From Pseudomonas uvaldensis (GTDB lineage Bacteria; Pseudomonadota; Gammaproteobacteria; Pseudomonadales; Pseudomonadaceae): DNA of 64,000 bases. The first letter of the stretch is position 1; each line of letters begins with the position of its first letter. The notes under the pieces were generated by a model. The model was not told the origin of the DNA, made no database searches, and saw only the letters and a list, made by a program, of their open reading frames with translations. Both the position numbers and the translations under genes were made by a program. Location of the stretch: NCBI RefSeq assembly GCF_021271205.1, contig NZ_JAIWKS010000005.1, positions 62,001 to 126,000 on the forward strand, in the 5' to 3' direction. Shown one piece after another: positions 8,592-16,337 of this stretch.

Positions 8592-10386
8592 ATCGCTCAG
8601 CGCCGCCGAGGCCGTTGCCGCGGGCATCGATTTCGCCGAGCTGCACCTTGGCCCGCATGGCCTGTTCTGGAATGAATATCGCCCCGAAGACGGTGCGTGT
8701 CGGATCTGGCACTGGAAAGACGGCCACGCCCGATGCATGACCCCGGACGGGTTCAGCGCCCGCAGTCGGGTCTATGAATATGGCGGAGGATCGTTTTGCC
8801 TGAGCGACGACGGCGTCTTGTTCGTCAACGAAGCGGATCAGCAGTTGCACCACCAGCCACTGGTTGGTGGAGCGCCTGTCGCGCTCACTTCGGGCACTTG
8901 TCGATACGGGGATCTGGGGTATGTCGCCGGCCAGGTACTGGCGGTTGAGGAAGAGGCCGATCAGCATCGCCTGGTGTCGATCAGTCTGGCGGATCATCGC
9001 CGGCAGGTGCTGGCCGAAGGCGCCGACTTCTACGCTTCGCCGATCTTGAGCCCGAATGGCCAGCGACTGGCCTGGGTGGAGTGGAGCCGTCCTCATCAGC
9101 CATGGACAGCCACGCGGTTGATGCTGGCCGAGCGCAACGCGTCAGGTTGGGGTGAACCAAGTTGTGTGGCGGGCAGTGCTGAAGAGGAATCCATCCAGCA
9201 GCCGCGTTTCGATCATGCCAATCGTCTGTATTGCCTGACTGACCGGGGAGGTTATTGGCAGCCGTGGATTGAGTCGGGCCACGGCCTGGCACCGCTGCCA
9301 TGCGCCGAAGCCGATCACGCGCCTGCGCCCTGGCAACTGGGCGGCCGAACCTGGCTACCATTGGACGCAAACATTTATCTGGCCAGTTGGACCGAAGCGG
9401 GCTTCGGACGGCTGGGCCTGCGCCGCAGCGGCACCGACAATGAAGAATTCACCGGCACTTATACCCGGTTTCGCAGCCTGGCGTTGGACGAACGGTTCAT
9501 CTACGCCATCGCCGCCTCGCCGGTCAGCCCCTCGGCAGTCATTGCGATCAGCCGGCAAAGCCATGAAGCGGTCGTATTGGCCGGTGGAGTGGCGCCATTA
9601 TCCGTCGATCGGATCAGCCGCCCCCGAACACTGCGCTATCCCAGCGCTTCGGGTGAAGTCCATGGTTTCTTTTATCCAGCCCTGCATTCGGAGGCGAAAC
9701 CGCCGCTGGTAGTGTTCATTCACGGCGGACCGACCTCGGCCTGCTATCCCCTGTTCGATCCGCGTATCCAGTACTGGACCCAGCGCGGCTTTGCAGTCGC
9801 AGATCTCAATTATCGAGGCAGTAGCGGCTACGGACGGGCATATCGCCAGGCGCTGCATTTGAATTGGGGTGTGGTGGATGTCGAGGATGCCTGCGCGGTA
9901 GTCGCCTACCTGGATGAGCAGGGCCTGGTCGACGGCCAGTCTGCATTCATCCGCGGCGGCAGTGCTGGCGGGTACACAACCCTTTGCGCCTTGGCGTTCC
10001 ATGACGTCTTCCGTGCTGGCGCCAGCCTCTATGGCGTCAGCGATCCGGTCGCCCTGGGCCGCGCCACGCATAAATTCGAAGGCGATTACCTCGACTGGTT
10101 GATCGGCGATCCGCAGCGGGACGCCGAACGTTACCGCGCCCGCACACCGCTGCTCCACGCCGGGCAAATCCGTTCACCGGTGATTTTTTTCCAGGGAGAG
10201 TTGGATGTCGTGGTCGTACCGCAGCAGACCCGCGATATGGTGAAGGCGCTGGAAGAGAACGACGTAACGGTCGAAGCGCATTACTATCCGGACGAACGCC
10301 ATGGTTTTCGCAAGGCGGTGAACCAGGCCCATGCGCTGGAGCATGAGTGGCTGTTCTATCGCAGGGTGATTGACCACAACCTGTAA
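8557..10386 (+). CDS. Prolyl oligopeptidase family (S9) serine peptidase of the pqq cluster
   Basis: 609 residues: an N-terminal beta-propeller-like half and a C-terminal alpha/beta hydrolase peptidase domain from about residue 370. The catalytic triad is readable: S469 in GGSAGGYT, D550 in GELDVVV and H582 in DERHGF. It is cytoplasmic by lack of signal peptide. Its place at the end of pqqABCDE, with overlap, suggests that it trims peptides made during PQQ maturation; homologues are called pqqM or pqqH in different strains, so I give no symbol. ATG 8557 is preferred over an upstream in-frame TTG at 8536. A strong hairpin follows the stop. Confidence 0.88.
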   Translation: MNETHASSPRVESLSAAEAVAAGIDFAELHLGPHGLFWNEYRPEDGACRIWHWKDGHARCMTPDGFSARSRVYEYGGGSFCLSDDGVLFVNEADQQLHHQPLVGGAPVALTSGTCRYGDLGYVAGQVLAVEEEADQHRLVSISLADHRRQVLAEGADFYASPILSPNGQRLAWVEWSRPHQPWTATRLMLAERNASGWGEPSCVAGSAEEESIQQPRFDHANRLYCLTDRGGYWQPWIESGHGLAPLPCAEADHAPAPWQLGGRTWLPLDANIYLASWTEAGFGRLGLRRSGTDNEEFTGTYTRFRSLALDERFIYAIAASPVSPSAVIAISRQSHEAVVLAGGVAPLSVDRISRPRTLRYPSASGEVHGFFYPALHSEAKPPLVVFIHGGPTSACYPLFDPRIQYWTQRGFAVADLNYRGSSGYGRAYRQALHLNWGVVDVEDACAVVAYLDEQGLVDGQSAFIRGGSAGGYTTLCALAFHDVFRAGASLYGVSDPVALGRATHKFEGDYLDWLIGDPQRDAERYRARTPLLHAGQIRSPVIFFQGELDVVVVPQQTRDMVKALEENDVTVEAHYYPDERHGFRKAVNQAHALEHEWLFYRRVIDHNL

Positions 10387-10402
10387 GCCAATCCAAAAGC
10401 AA

Positions 10403-10429
10403 TGTGGGAGCGAGAGGCTCGCTCCCACA
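10403..10429. repeat. REP-like inverted repeat, likely end-of-operon hairpin
   Basis: TGTGGGAGCGAG and CTCGCTCCCACA are perfect 12-base arms around a three-base loop, 16 nt after the S9 peptidase stop and 20 nt from the convergent Pmp3-type gene. It belongs to the GGAGCG repeat family seen elsewhere in the window. There is no clear T-tract on either side. Confidence 0.75.
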
Positions 10430-10449
10430 GAGGGGTTCGAGAAAAACTC

Positions 10450-10608
10450 TCAGCGCTTGGCGATGATGTACACCGCATGCACGATGCCCGGGATGTAACC
10501 CAGCAGCGTCAACAGAATATTCAGCCAGAAAGCGCCGCCGAAACCGACTTGCAGAAATACACCCAACGGCGGTAGCAGAATGGCGATGATGATACGAATG
10601 AAATCCAT
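10450..10608 (-). CDS. Pmp3/YqaE family small membrane protein
   Basis: A 52-residue protein beginning MDFIRIIIAILLPPLGVFLQ and holding two predicted membrane helices, with the LLPPLGVFLQVG and LTLLGYIPGIVHAVYII segments that define the Pmp3/UPF0057 family. Members are stress-induced membrane peptides affecting membrane potential and salt tolerance. I use ATG 10608, which has CAGGAG nine bases upstream; the frame extends further to 10680 but that would add a non-family leader. It is followed 71 nt upstream by nothing coding and then the RsmY-type RNA. Confidence 0.92.
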   Translation of the reverse strand: MDFIRIIIAILLPPLGVFLQVGFGGAFWLNILLTLLGYIPGIVHAVYIIAKR

Positions 10609-10726
10609 GGTGGGCTCCTGATGGGCGATGGCTACATTGCCATATAGCTCATTGACCCATGACCGCTTGTCAGGGTTCAAATCCCGTCAGTGAGTAGAAG
10701 AAGCCGATCGAGAAGAAAAAACGCGG

Positions 10727-10853
10727 GCAAAAGAAAACCCCGCCGAAGCGGGGCTTTGCAGACTGTTTCCCTGACATCCTTTTCACTCTGCCGTCCTGGC
10801 AGAATCCTACGTGTCCGTGTTGTTTCTCTTGCGCATCCTGCGCGACGTCCATG
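10727..10853 (-). ncRNA. rsmY: RsmY-type regulatory RNA (RsmA/RsmE-sequestering)
   Basis: Read on the minus strand, this stretch has seven GGA motifs in about 100 bases: AUGGACG, GCGCAGGAUGCGC (stem with AGGA in the loop), CACGGACAC, GUAGGAU, CUGCCAGGACGGCAG (stem-loop), AAAGGAUG and CAGGGAAA. It ends in GCCCCGC-UUCG-GCGGGGUUUUC, a textbook intrinsic terminator. Such RNAs soak up CsrA-family proteins and relieve their translational repression. A perfect GacA box lies upstream. I name it rsmY because GCGCAGGA-x-GCGC followed by ACGGA and GUAGGAU resembles rsmY as I remember it, and because it sits beside the acyl-CoA dehydrogenase cluster; rsmX is the alternative. The 5' end is inferred from the -10 box. 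Confidence 0.85.
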
Positions 10854-10859
10854 TGAAGT

Positions 10860-10865
10860 AGATTA
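10860..10865 (-). promoter_or_regulatory. Probable -10 element of the rsmY-type promoter
   Basis: TAATCT on the minus strand, about seven bases before the inferred RNA start and 45 bases downstream of the GacA box. No good -35 hexamer is visible, as expected for an activator-dependent promoter. Confidence 0.6.
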
Positions 10866-10910
10866 GCCCTGGATCCAATCTGCCGGTAGAGGGAAAACGG
10901 CATCACGTCG

Positions 10911-10928
10911 TGTAAGCATTCGCTTACA
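10911..10928 (-). promoter_or_regulatory. GacA upstream activating sequence
   Basis: TGTAAGCATTCGCTTACA, an exact TGTAAG-N6-CTTACA palindrome, the established GacA-binding sequence upstream of rsmX/Y/Z genes. Its centre is about 65 bases before the inferred start of the RNA at 10853. It also lies 12 bases from the end of the neighbouring acyl-CoA dehydrogenase gene. Confidence 0.92.
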
Positions 10929-10939
10929 AGCTTCCCTCA

Positions 10940-12718
10940 TCAGAATTGCCCGGCATCCAGCAGAAACAGCGAGTCGCTGCCTGCCTTCACTGAAGCGCTC
11001 AAGGAATGGATACGCGGCAGCAGGCGTGCGAAATAGAATCGCGCCGTTCCCAGCTTGCTCGCGTAGAAATCATCCTGGTCTTCCTTGCCCAGCGCTGCTT
11101 TGGCCATCAACGCCCACATGTAGGCATACGCGGTGTAACCAAACGCTTGCAGATACTCCACCGACGCTGCGCCGATTTCGTTCGGGTTGCTCTTCGCTCG
11201 GTCCAGCAGCCACTCGGTCAGCTCGTCCAGCGTGTCAACGGCATTGCCCAACGGCTGGGTAAACTCCGCCAGATCCACACTCGCTGTGTTGATGAAATGG
11301 CGGATTTCCTCAGCGAACAGCTTGTAGAACGCACCGCCATTACCGACGATCTTGCGCCCCACCAGGTCCAGCGCCTGGATACCGTTGGTGCCTTCGTAGA
11401 TCTGGGTGATGCGGACATCGCGAACCAGTTGTTCCTGTCCCCATTCGCGGATGTAACCATGACCGCCGAAAATCTGCTGGCCGTGGACAGTCGTTTCCAG
11501 GCCCAGGTCGGTCAGGAAGGCTTTCGCCACCGGTGTGAGCAAGGCCACCAAGTCTTCGGCACGCTTGCGGGTGGCCGCGTCTTCGCTGAACTTGGCGGTG
11601 TCCAGTTGCATTGCAACGTAGGTCGAAAATGCCCGGCCACCTTCGTTCGAGGCTTTCATGGTCAGCAACATCCGGCGCACGTCCGGGTGGACGATGATCG
11701 GGTCGGCAACCTTGTCCTTGTTTTGCGCGCCGGTTGGCGAACGGCTTTGCAGGCGGTCGCGGGCGTATTCGATAGCGTTCTGGTACGAGCGCTCACCAGA
11801 GGCCAAGCCCTGGATACCCACACCCAGGCGTTCGTAATTCATCATGGTGAACATGGCTGCCAGGCCTTTGTTCGGCTCGCCGACCAGATATCCCACGGCT
11901 TCGTCGAAGTTCATCACACAGGTAGCGGACGCCTGGATGCCCATCTTGTGCTCGATCGACCCGCAGTTGGCCGCGTTGCGGGCGCCCAGGCTGCCGTCGG
12001 CATTGACCATGAACTTGGGCACGAGGAACAACGAAATGCCTTTCGGGCCAGCCGGCGCGTCCGGCAGTTTCGCCAGCACCAGGTGAATGATGTTCTCGGT
12101 GAGATCGTGCTCGCCGCCGGTGATGAAGATCTTGGTCCCGCTGACCTTGTAGGAACCGTCGGCCTGGGGTTCGGCCTTGGTGCGGATGATCCCCAGATCC
12201 GTACCGGCATGGGGCTCGGTCAGGCACATGGAACCGGCCCAGATGCCGGCATACATGTTTGGCAGGTACGCCGCCTTGAGTTCTTCGCTGGCGTGGGCAT
12301 TGATCGACAAGCAGGCCCCGGCGGTCAGCATCGGATAGAGACCAAAGGACAGACTGGCGGAATTGACCATTTCCTCGACCTGGGCCGAAACGGCCTTGGG
12401 CATGCCCATGCCTCCGTAGACTGGGTCGCCACCAACCCCCACCCAGCCGCCTTCAGCGTAAGTCTTGTAGGCCTGTGGGAAACCGGCCGGCGTGGTGACG
12501 GCTCCGTCAGCCCAGTGGCAACCCTCTTCGTCAGCGGCACGGCTGAGAGGAGCGATGCTCTTGCTGGTCACTTTGCCGGCTTCCTCAAGAATCGCCTCGA
12601 CGGTTTCAGCGTCCACGGTCTCCGCCAGCGCCGGCAATTCGGCCCAGAGTTTCGCGACCTCGAATACTTCATTGAGGACGAAGCGCATATCGCGCAGGGG
12701 CGCTTTGTAGTCAGCCAT
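10940..12718 (-). CDS. Acyl-CoA dehydrogenase, long form with extra C-terminal domain (paralogue 1)
   Basis: 592 residues from ATG 12718, preceded by GCGAGG. It belongs to the long acyl-CoA dehydrogenase group with an extra C-terminal domain (FadE-like proteins starting [13 protein letters not shown]). The FAD/substrate-binding signature MCLTEPHAGTDLG and the C-terminal FGGHGYIREWGQEQLVRD segment are present. It should catalyse the first, FAD-linked dehydrogenation of beta-oxidation in the cytoplasm, passing electrons to ETF. It is one of three paralogues in this region, all on the minus strand and all starting M-A/P-D/E-YKAPLRD. The 191-nt upstream gap gives it its own promoter, with a weak TAAACAGTTGGTTC similarity to PsrA boxes at 12737-12750. 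Confidence 0.93.
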   Translation of the reverse strand: MADYKAPLRDMRFVLNEVFEVAKLWAELPALAETVDAETVEAILEEAGKVTSKSIAPLSRAADEEGCHWADGAVTTPAGFPQAYKTYAEGGWVGVGGDPVYGGMGMPKAVSAQVEEMVNSASLSFGLYPMLTAGACLSINAHASEELKAAYLPNMYAGIWAGSMCLTEPHAGTDLGIIRTKAEPQADGSYKVSGTKIFITGGEHDLTENIIHLVLAKLPDAPAGPKGISLFLVPKFMVNADGSLGARNAANCGSIEHKMGIQASATCVMNFDEAVGYLVGEPNKGLAAMFTMMNYERLGVGIQGLASGERSYQNAIEYARDRLQSRSPTGAQNKDKVADPIIVHPDVRRMLLTMKASNEGGRAFSTYVAMQLDTAKFSEDAATRKRAEDLVALLTPVAKAFLTDLGLETTVHGQQIFGGHGYIREWGQEQLVRDVRITQIYEGTNGIQALDLVGRKIVGNGGAFYKLFAEEIRHFINTASVDLAEFTQPLGNAVDTLDELTEWLLDRAKSNPNEIGAASVEYLQAFGYTAYAYMWALMAKAALGKEDQDDFYASKLGTARFYFARLLPRIHSLSASVKAGSDSLFLLDAGQF

Positions 12719-12869
12719 GGCAAACCTCGCAGGATCTAAACAGTTGGTTCGTAAGAAACGGTTTTGGTATGGCTCGGAGTGTACCTCAACAACTTTTACG
12801 ACACATAGGGTCAACCAATGACCGTTTTGTTATTTTTAGTCATACAGAAAGACAACATGAATCACTGCG

Positions 12870-12890
12870 GCGAGGGGCAAGCTCCCTCGC
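12870..12890. repeat. Short inverted repeat of the GCGAGGG family
   Basis: GCGAGGG and CCCTCGC arms around a seven-base loop, 20 nt beyond the stop of paralogue 2. A related but longer element lies at 51935-51969. It probably acts as an RNA hairpin at the 3' end of the upstream gene. Confidence 0.65.
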
Positions 12891-12909
12891 TGCAATTGGG
12901 TTTCTACCG

Positions 12910-14706
12910 TTAAAGGGCGAACAGCTCTGCTGGCAACTTCATCAAGCAGTCGCTCCCTGCCTCGACAGCGGCCCGATGGGCGGCGGTCCTTGGCAGCAGG
13001 CGCTTGAAGTAGAACTCACAAGTCGCCAGTTTCGCCTGGCAGAAATCCCCGTCGCCGGAGTCGCTGTCGAGCTGCGACTGAGCCACCAGCGCCATGCGCA
13101 ACCACAGGTAGGCCAGGATGATGTAGCCGCTGTACATCAGGTAATCCACCGAGGCAGCGCCGACTTCATCCGGATTTTTCATGGCCGCCAGGCCGATCTG
13201 AGTCGTCAACGCCCCCCATTGACGATTGAGTTCGTCGAGTTGGGCGACATAACCCTTGAGCTGCGGATGCTCGGCATTCGCGATACAGAATTGATGGACG
13301 AGCCGGGTGAAGCCTCGCAACAACTTGCCTTGGCTGCCTAACACCTTGCGTCCCAGCAGGTCCAGCGCCTGGATGCCGTTGGTGCCTTCATAGATCGGAG
13401 CGATACGACAATCGCGCACCAACTGCTCCATGCCCCACTCGCGAATAAAACCGTGACCACCGAACACCTGCATGCCGTGGTTGGTCACTTCCAGCCCGGT
13501 GTCGGTCATGAAGGCCTTGCAGATTGGCGTGAGGAACGCCAACAGATCTTCGGCGTCCTGACGGGCCGCTTCGTCAGTGCTCAGGTGTGCGGTGTCCAAC
13601 AGTTGCGCGGTGAAATAGGTCAGCGCCCGGTTACCTTCGTTGAAGGCCTTCATGGTCAGCAACATTCTTCGCACGTCGGGATGAACGATGATCGGGTCGG
13701 CAGCTTTTTCCGGAGCCTTGGGGCCAGTCAGCGAACGCATCTGCAAACGCTCGTTGGCGTATCGGATCGCTCCCTGGAAACTGGCCTCTCCCAGGCACAG
13801 GCCCTGCATGCCAGTGCCGAGCCGGGCATGGTTCATCATGGTGAACATGCAGTTGAGGCCCTTGTTCGGCTCGCCGATCAGGAACCCCTTGGCTCCGTCG
13901 AAATTCAATACGCAAGTGGCCGAAGCCTTGATGCCCATCTTGTGTTCGATCGAGCCGCAACTGACGCCGTTGCGCTGCCCCGCTTCGCCGGTCGCGTCGG
14001 GCAGGAACTTGGGCACGATGAACAGCGAAATGCCCTTGGTCCCGGCCGGGGCGTCCGGCAGCTTGGCCAGCACCAGATGAACGATGTTGTCGCTCATGTC
14101 GTGCTCGCCTGCGGAGATGAAGATCTTGCTGCCGGAGATCGTATAGCTCCCATCGGCCTGGGGCACGGCGCGGGTCTTGATGATGCCCAGGTCGGTACCG
14201 CAATGGGCTTCGGTCAGGCACATGGTGCCTGTCCACTGGCCAGCGGTAAGTTTGCTCAGGTAAGTCTGTTTCTGCTCTTCAGTTCCATGGGCATGGATGG
14301 CCGACATCGCGCCGTGGGTCAGGCCCGGGTACATGCCCCAGGACGTGTTGCTGGAACCGATCATTTCGCTGATGACCAGCCCCAGGGAACTGGGCAGACC
14401 CTGACCGCCGTAAACCGGGTCCGCCGCCAGGCCATGCCAGCCGCCTTCTACGTATTGTGCGAAAGCTTGCTTGAAACCTGTAGGCGTCGTCACCACGCCG
14501 TTATCGAAATGACAGCCTTCTTCGTCGCCGGAACGATTGAGTGGCGCCAGAACGTTCTCACAGAACCGTGCGCCTTCCTCAAGGATCGCGCTGATCATAT
14601 CCGGGCTCGCGTCAACGGCCCCCAACTCTGCATAACGACCAGGGAAATCGAAGACGTGATCGATCAGAAAACGCATATCGCGCAAAGGGGCTTTGTACTC
14701 GGGCAT
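12910..14706 (-). CDS. Acyl-CoA dehydrogenase, long form (paralogue 2)
   Basis: 598 residues from ATG 14706. It begins MPEYKAPLRDMRFLIDHVF and shares the family motifs with its neighbours: MCLTEAHCGTDLG, the KMGIKASATCVLNFDGA segment and FGGHGFIREWGMEQLVRD. It should dehydrogenate acyl-CoA thioesters with FAD and ETF. The frame continues upstream to 14763, but the conserved MPEYKAPL start agrees with both paralogues. It lies between paralogue 1 (191 nt away, downstream) and the diguanylate cyclase gene (upstream), and is probably expressed separately from both. Chain-length specificity cannot be read from the sequence. Confidence 0.93.
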   Translation of the reverse strand: MPEYKAPLRDMRFLIDHVFDFPGRYAELGAVDASPDMISAILEEGARFCENVLAPLNRSGDEEGCHFDNGVVTTPTGFKQAFAQYVEGGWHGLAADPVYGGQGLPSSLGLVISEMIGSSNTSWGMYPGLTHGAMSAIHAHGTEEQKQTYLSKLTAGQWTGTMCLTEAHCGTDLGIIKTRAVPQADGSYTISGSKIFISAGEHDMSDNIVHLVLAKLPDAPAGTKGISLFIVPKFLPDATGEAGQRNGVSCGSIEHKMGIKASATCVLNFDGAKGFLIGEPNKGLNCMFTMMNHARLGTGMQGLCLGEASFQGAIRYANERLQMRSLTGPKAPEKAADPIIVHPDVRRMLLTMKAFNEGNRALTYFTAQLLDTAHLSTDEAARQDAEDLLAFLTPICKAFMTDTGLEVTNHGMQVFGGHGFIREWGMEQLVRDCRIAPIYEGTNGIQALDLLGRKVLGSQGKLLRGFTRLVHQFCIANAEHPQLKGYVAQLDELNRQWGALTTQIGLAAMKNPDEVGAASVDYLMYSGYIILAYLWLRMALVAQSQLDSDSGDGDFCQAKLATCEFYFKRLLPRTAAHRAAVEAGSDCLMKLPAELFAL

Positions 14707-14796
14707 GGTGGTTTCTCCGGTAGCAGATTGTTCAAACCTACTGCCGGCCACCGGGCCCCACAATCACAGTCCAGACGCTGAATGCGTCATCATCAC

Positions 14797-16122
14797 TCAA
14801 CCCGCGGCGGCTTCCATGCGCACCGCGCCACGACGATTCTGACCGAAAGCGACCACACAGTTACGCCCGGCCCCTTTGGCGTTGTAGAGCGCCTGGTCGG
14901 CGGACTTGAGCACTTCTTCGGGGGTGCGTTGCTCGATGCGTTCGGCAACGCCAATGCTCACTGTCACCGACACACTGGAAGCGCCGGCACCGGAGCGCCG
15001 CTGACGTCCTTGCTGATCATCCTTGGGGCGATTTTCCGGATTGCGCAACTGAATGCTGTACGTCTCGATGGACTGACGGATGACTTCCAAGTGAGGCATG
15101 CATTCATCGATTGTCTTGCCGGCGAACACCAGCGCAAATTCCTCGCCGCCGTAGCGATAAGCCCTACCGCCACCACCGATTTTCGACAGTTTGCTGGCCA
15201 CCAGACGCAACACCTGATCGCCGACATCGTGACCATGGGTGTCGTTGAATTTCTTGAAATGGTCCACATCGCTCATCGCCAACACATAATTGCGACCCAG
15301 GCGTTGCATGCGTTCGTTCAGCGCACGGCGCCCCGGCAGCCCGGTCAGCTCATCGCGAAACGCCATTTGATAGGCTTCATGGGCGACCGCCGCCGCGATC
15401 ATCAGCATCACTTGGCTGCACATGATGTTCAGGGTAAACGGCAGGATGAAGGTTTTGGGCAACATCCAGAATATCCCCAGCAGCCCCACCAGTTGCGCGG
15501 CGTGTAGAGGTCGGGGATTGCGCCAGTATTGCCAGGCCAATAACAGGAAGGCGGCAGCGAACACCGGATAGGACAATTGGATCAGGCTCATCCAGGCCCC
15601 ATGCAGCGCAGGCCAGCGAATCTCCGAAAGCCACAGCAGCAAGGCTTGCGGAAAGCTCTGCTCCAAGGCCAGTGCCACGCCGCCGAAAGCCAGCAATACC
15701 GCGAAACGCGCCACCATGTCCTGGAACAGATGGGTGCGCTCCTGCCACGCGGCGAACAGGCCAAACAACAGCGGCAACAGCAGGCAAACAAGATGGAATA
15801 CCACGGCGGCATCCTCGCGCACCTTGCCGTTGTCACGGTAGAAATCGGTCTGGGTATCCAGCAGAAAATAGGCGATGTACACCGTGACCATCAGAAACAG
15901 CTCACGTTGACGTCGGTAAACAGCGCAATACGCACCGCCAAGGAGCAACACCAACGTAGGAAGAACGTTGAAAAGCGAAGTGAAGAAGACGTTGAGATCC
16001 TTGACGTAGGCAGCCGCAAGCCCCGCCAGCAACAGCAACAGCGAGGGCAGGAAGTGACTGAAACGTACAGCGGAAGAACGCGACAAGGGTAAAGCTCCGA
16101 CCCGGCTGATCAAAGATGGCAT
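14797..16122 (-). CDS. Membrane-bound diguanylate cyclase (GGDEF)
   Basis: 441 residues. Six to seven hydrophobic segments fill residues 20-245; a GGDEF domain follows from about 255. The active-site motif is GGEEF at 325-329, which supports cyclase activity, and the substrate-binding DELTGLPGRRAL and FKKFNDTHGHDVGDQ segments are intact. The product-inhibition I-site RxxD, expected five residues before GGEEF, is replaced by GGGG (316-319). A charged low-complexity insert (ENRPKDDQQGRQRRSGAG) interrupts the domain after the cyclase motif. It makes cyclic di-GMP at the inner membrane. It starts 35 bases from a perfect CRP/Vfr-type palindrome, so cAMP control is likely. Confidence 0.92.
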   Translation of the reverse strand: MPSLISRVGALPLSRSSAVRFSHFLPSLLLLLAGLAAAYVKDLNVFFTSLFNVLPTLVLLLGGAYCAVYRRQRELFLMVTVYIAYFLLDTQTDFYRDNGKVREDAAVVFHLVCLLLPLLFGLFAAWQERTHLFQDMVARFAVLLAFGGVALALEQSFPQALLLWLSEIRWPALHGAWMSLIQLSYPVFAAAFLLLAWQYWRNPRPLHAAQLVGLLGIFWMLPKTFILPFTLNIMCSQVMLMIAAAVAHEAYQMAFRDELTGLPGRRALNERMQRLGRNYVLAMSDVDHFKKFNDTHGHDVGDQVLRLVASKLSKIGGGGRAYRYGGEEFALVFAGKTIDECMPHLEVIRQSIETYSIQLRNPENRPKDDQQGRQRRSGAGASSVSVTVSIGVAERIEQRTPEEVLKSADQALYNAKGAGRNCVVAFGQNRRGAVRMEAAAG

Positions 16123-16156
16123 TGTGCCTGCTATCGCAGCAGTAAGGCACGAAAGA

Positions 16157-16172
16157 TGTGACAGATGTCACA
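16157..16172. promoter_or_regulatory. CRP/Vfr-type operator upstream of the diguanylate cyclase gene
   Basis: TGTGACAGATGTCACA matches TGTGA-N6-TCACA exactly, the consensus for CRP-family regulators. It ends 35 bases before the start codon at 16122. Nearby TTGCTG-N6-CAGCAA (16179-16196) is a second short inverted repeat of unknown role. Confidence 0.65.
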
Positions 16173-16280
16173 CTGCCATTGCTGTAACGGCAGCAAGGAA
16201 GGTTTTCTTAGGGTCTGGCTGGATGAATATTGTTTCAACATCATCCTCACCCCTTTTGTGAGAGCCCGGCGCAAGCAACA

Positions 16281-16317
16281 AAAAAGCCGCTGCATCCCGA
16301 AGGAAGCAGCGGCTTTT
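16281..16317 (-). terminator. Intrinsic terminator after acyl-CoA dehydrogenase paralogue 3
   Basis: AGCCGCTGC and GCAGCGGCT arms around a 12-base loop, flanked by A5 on one side and T4 on the other, so it can stop transcription on either strand. It lies 21 nt past the stop of the gene ending at 16338. Confidence 0.88.
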
Positions 16318-16337
16318 CCAGAAGCACCGCGTAGGGC

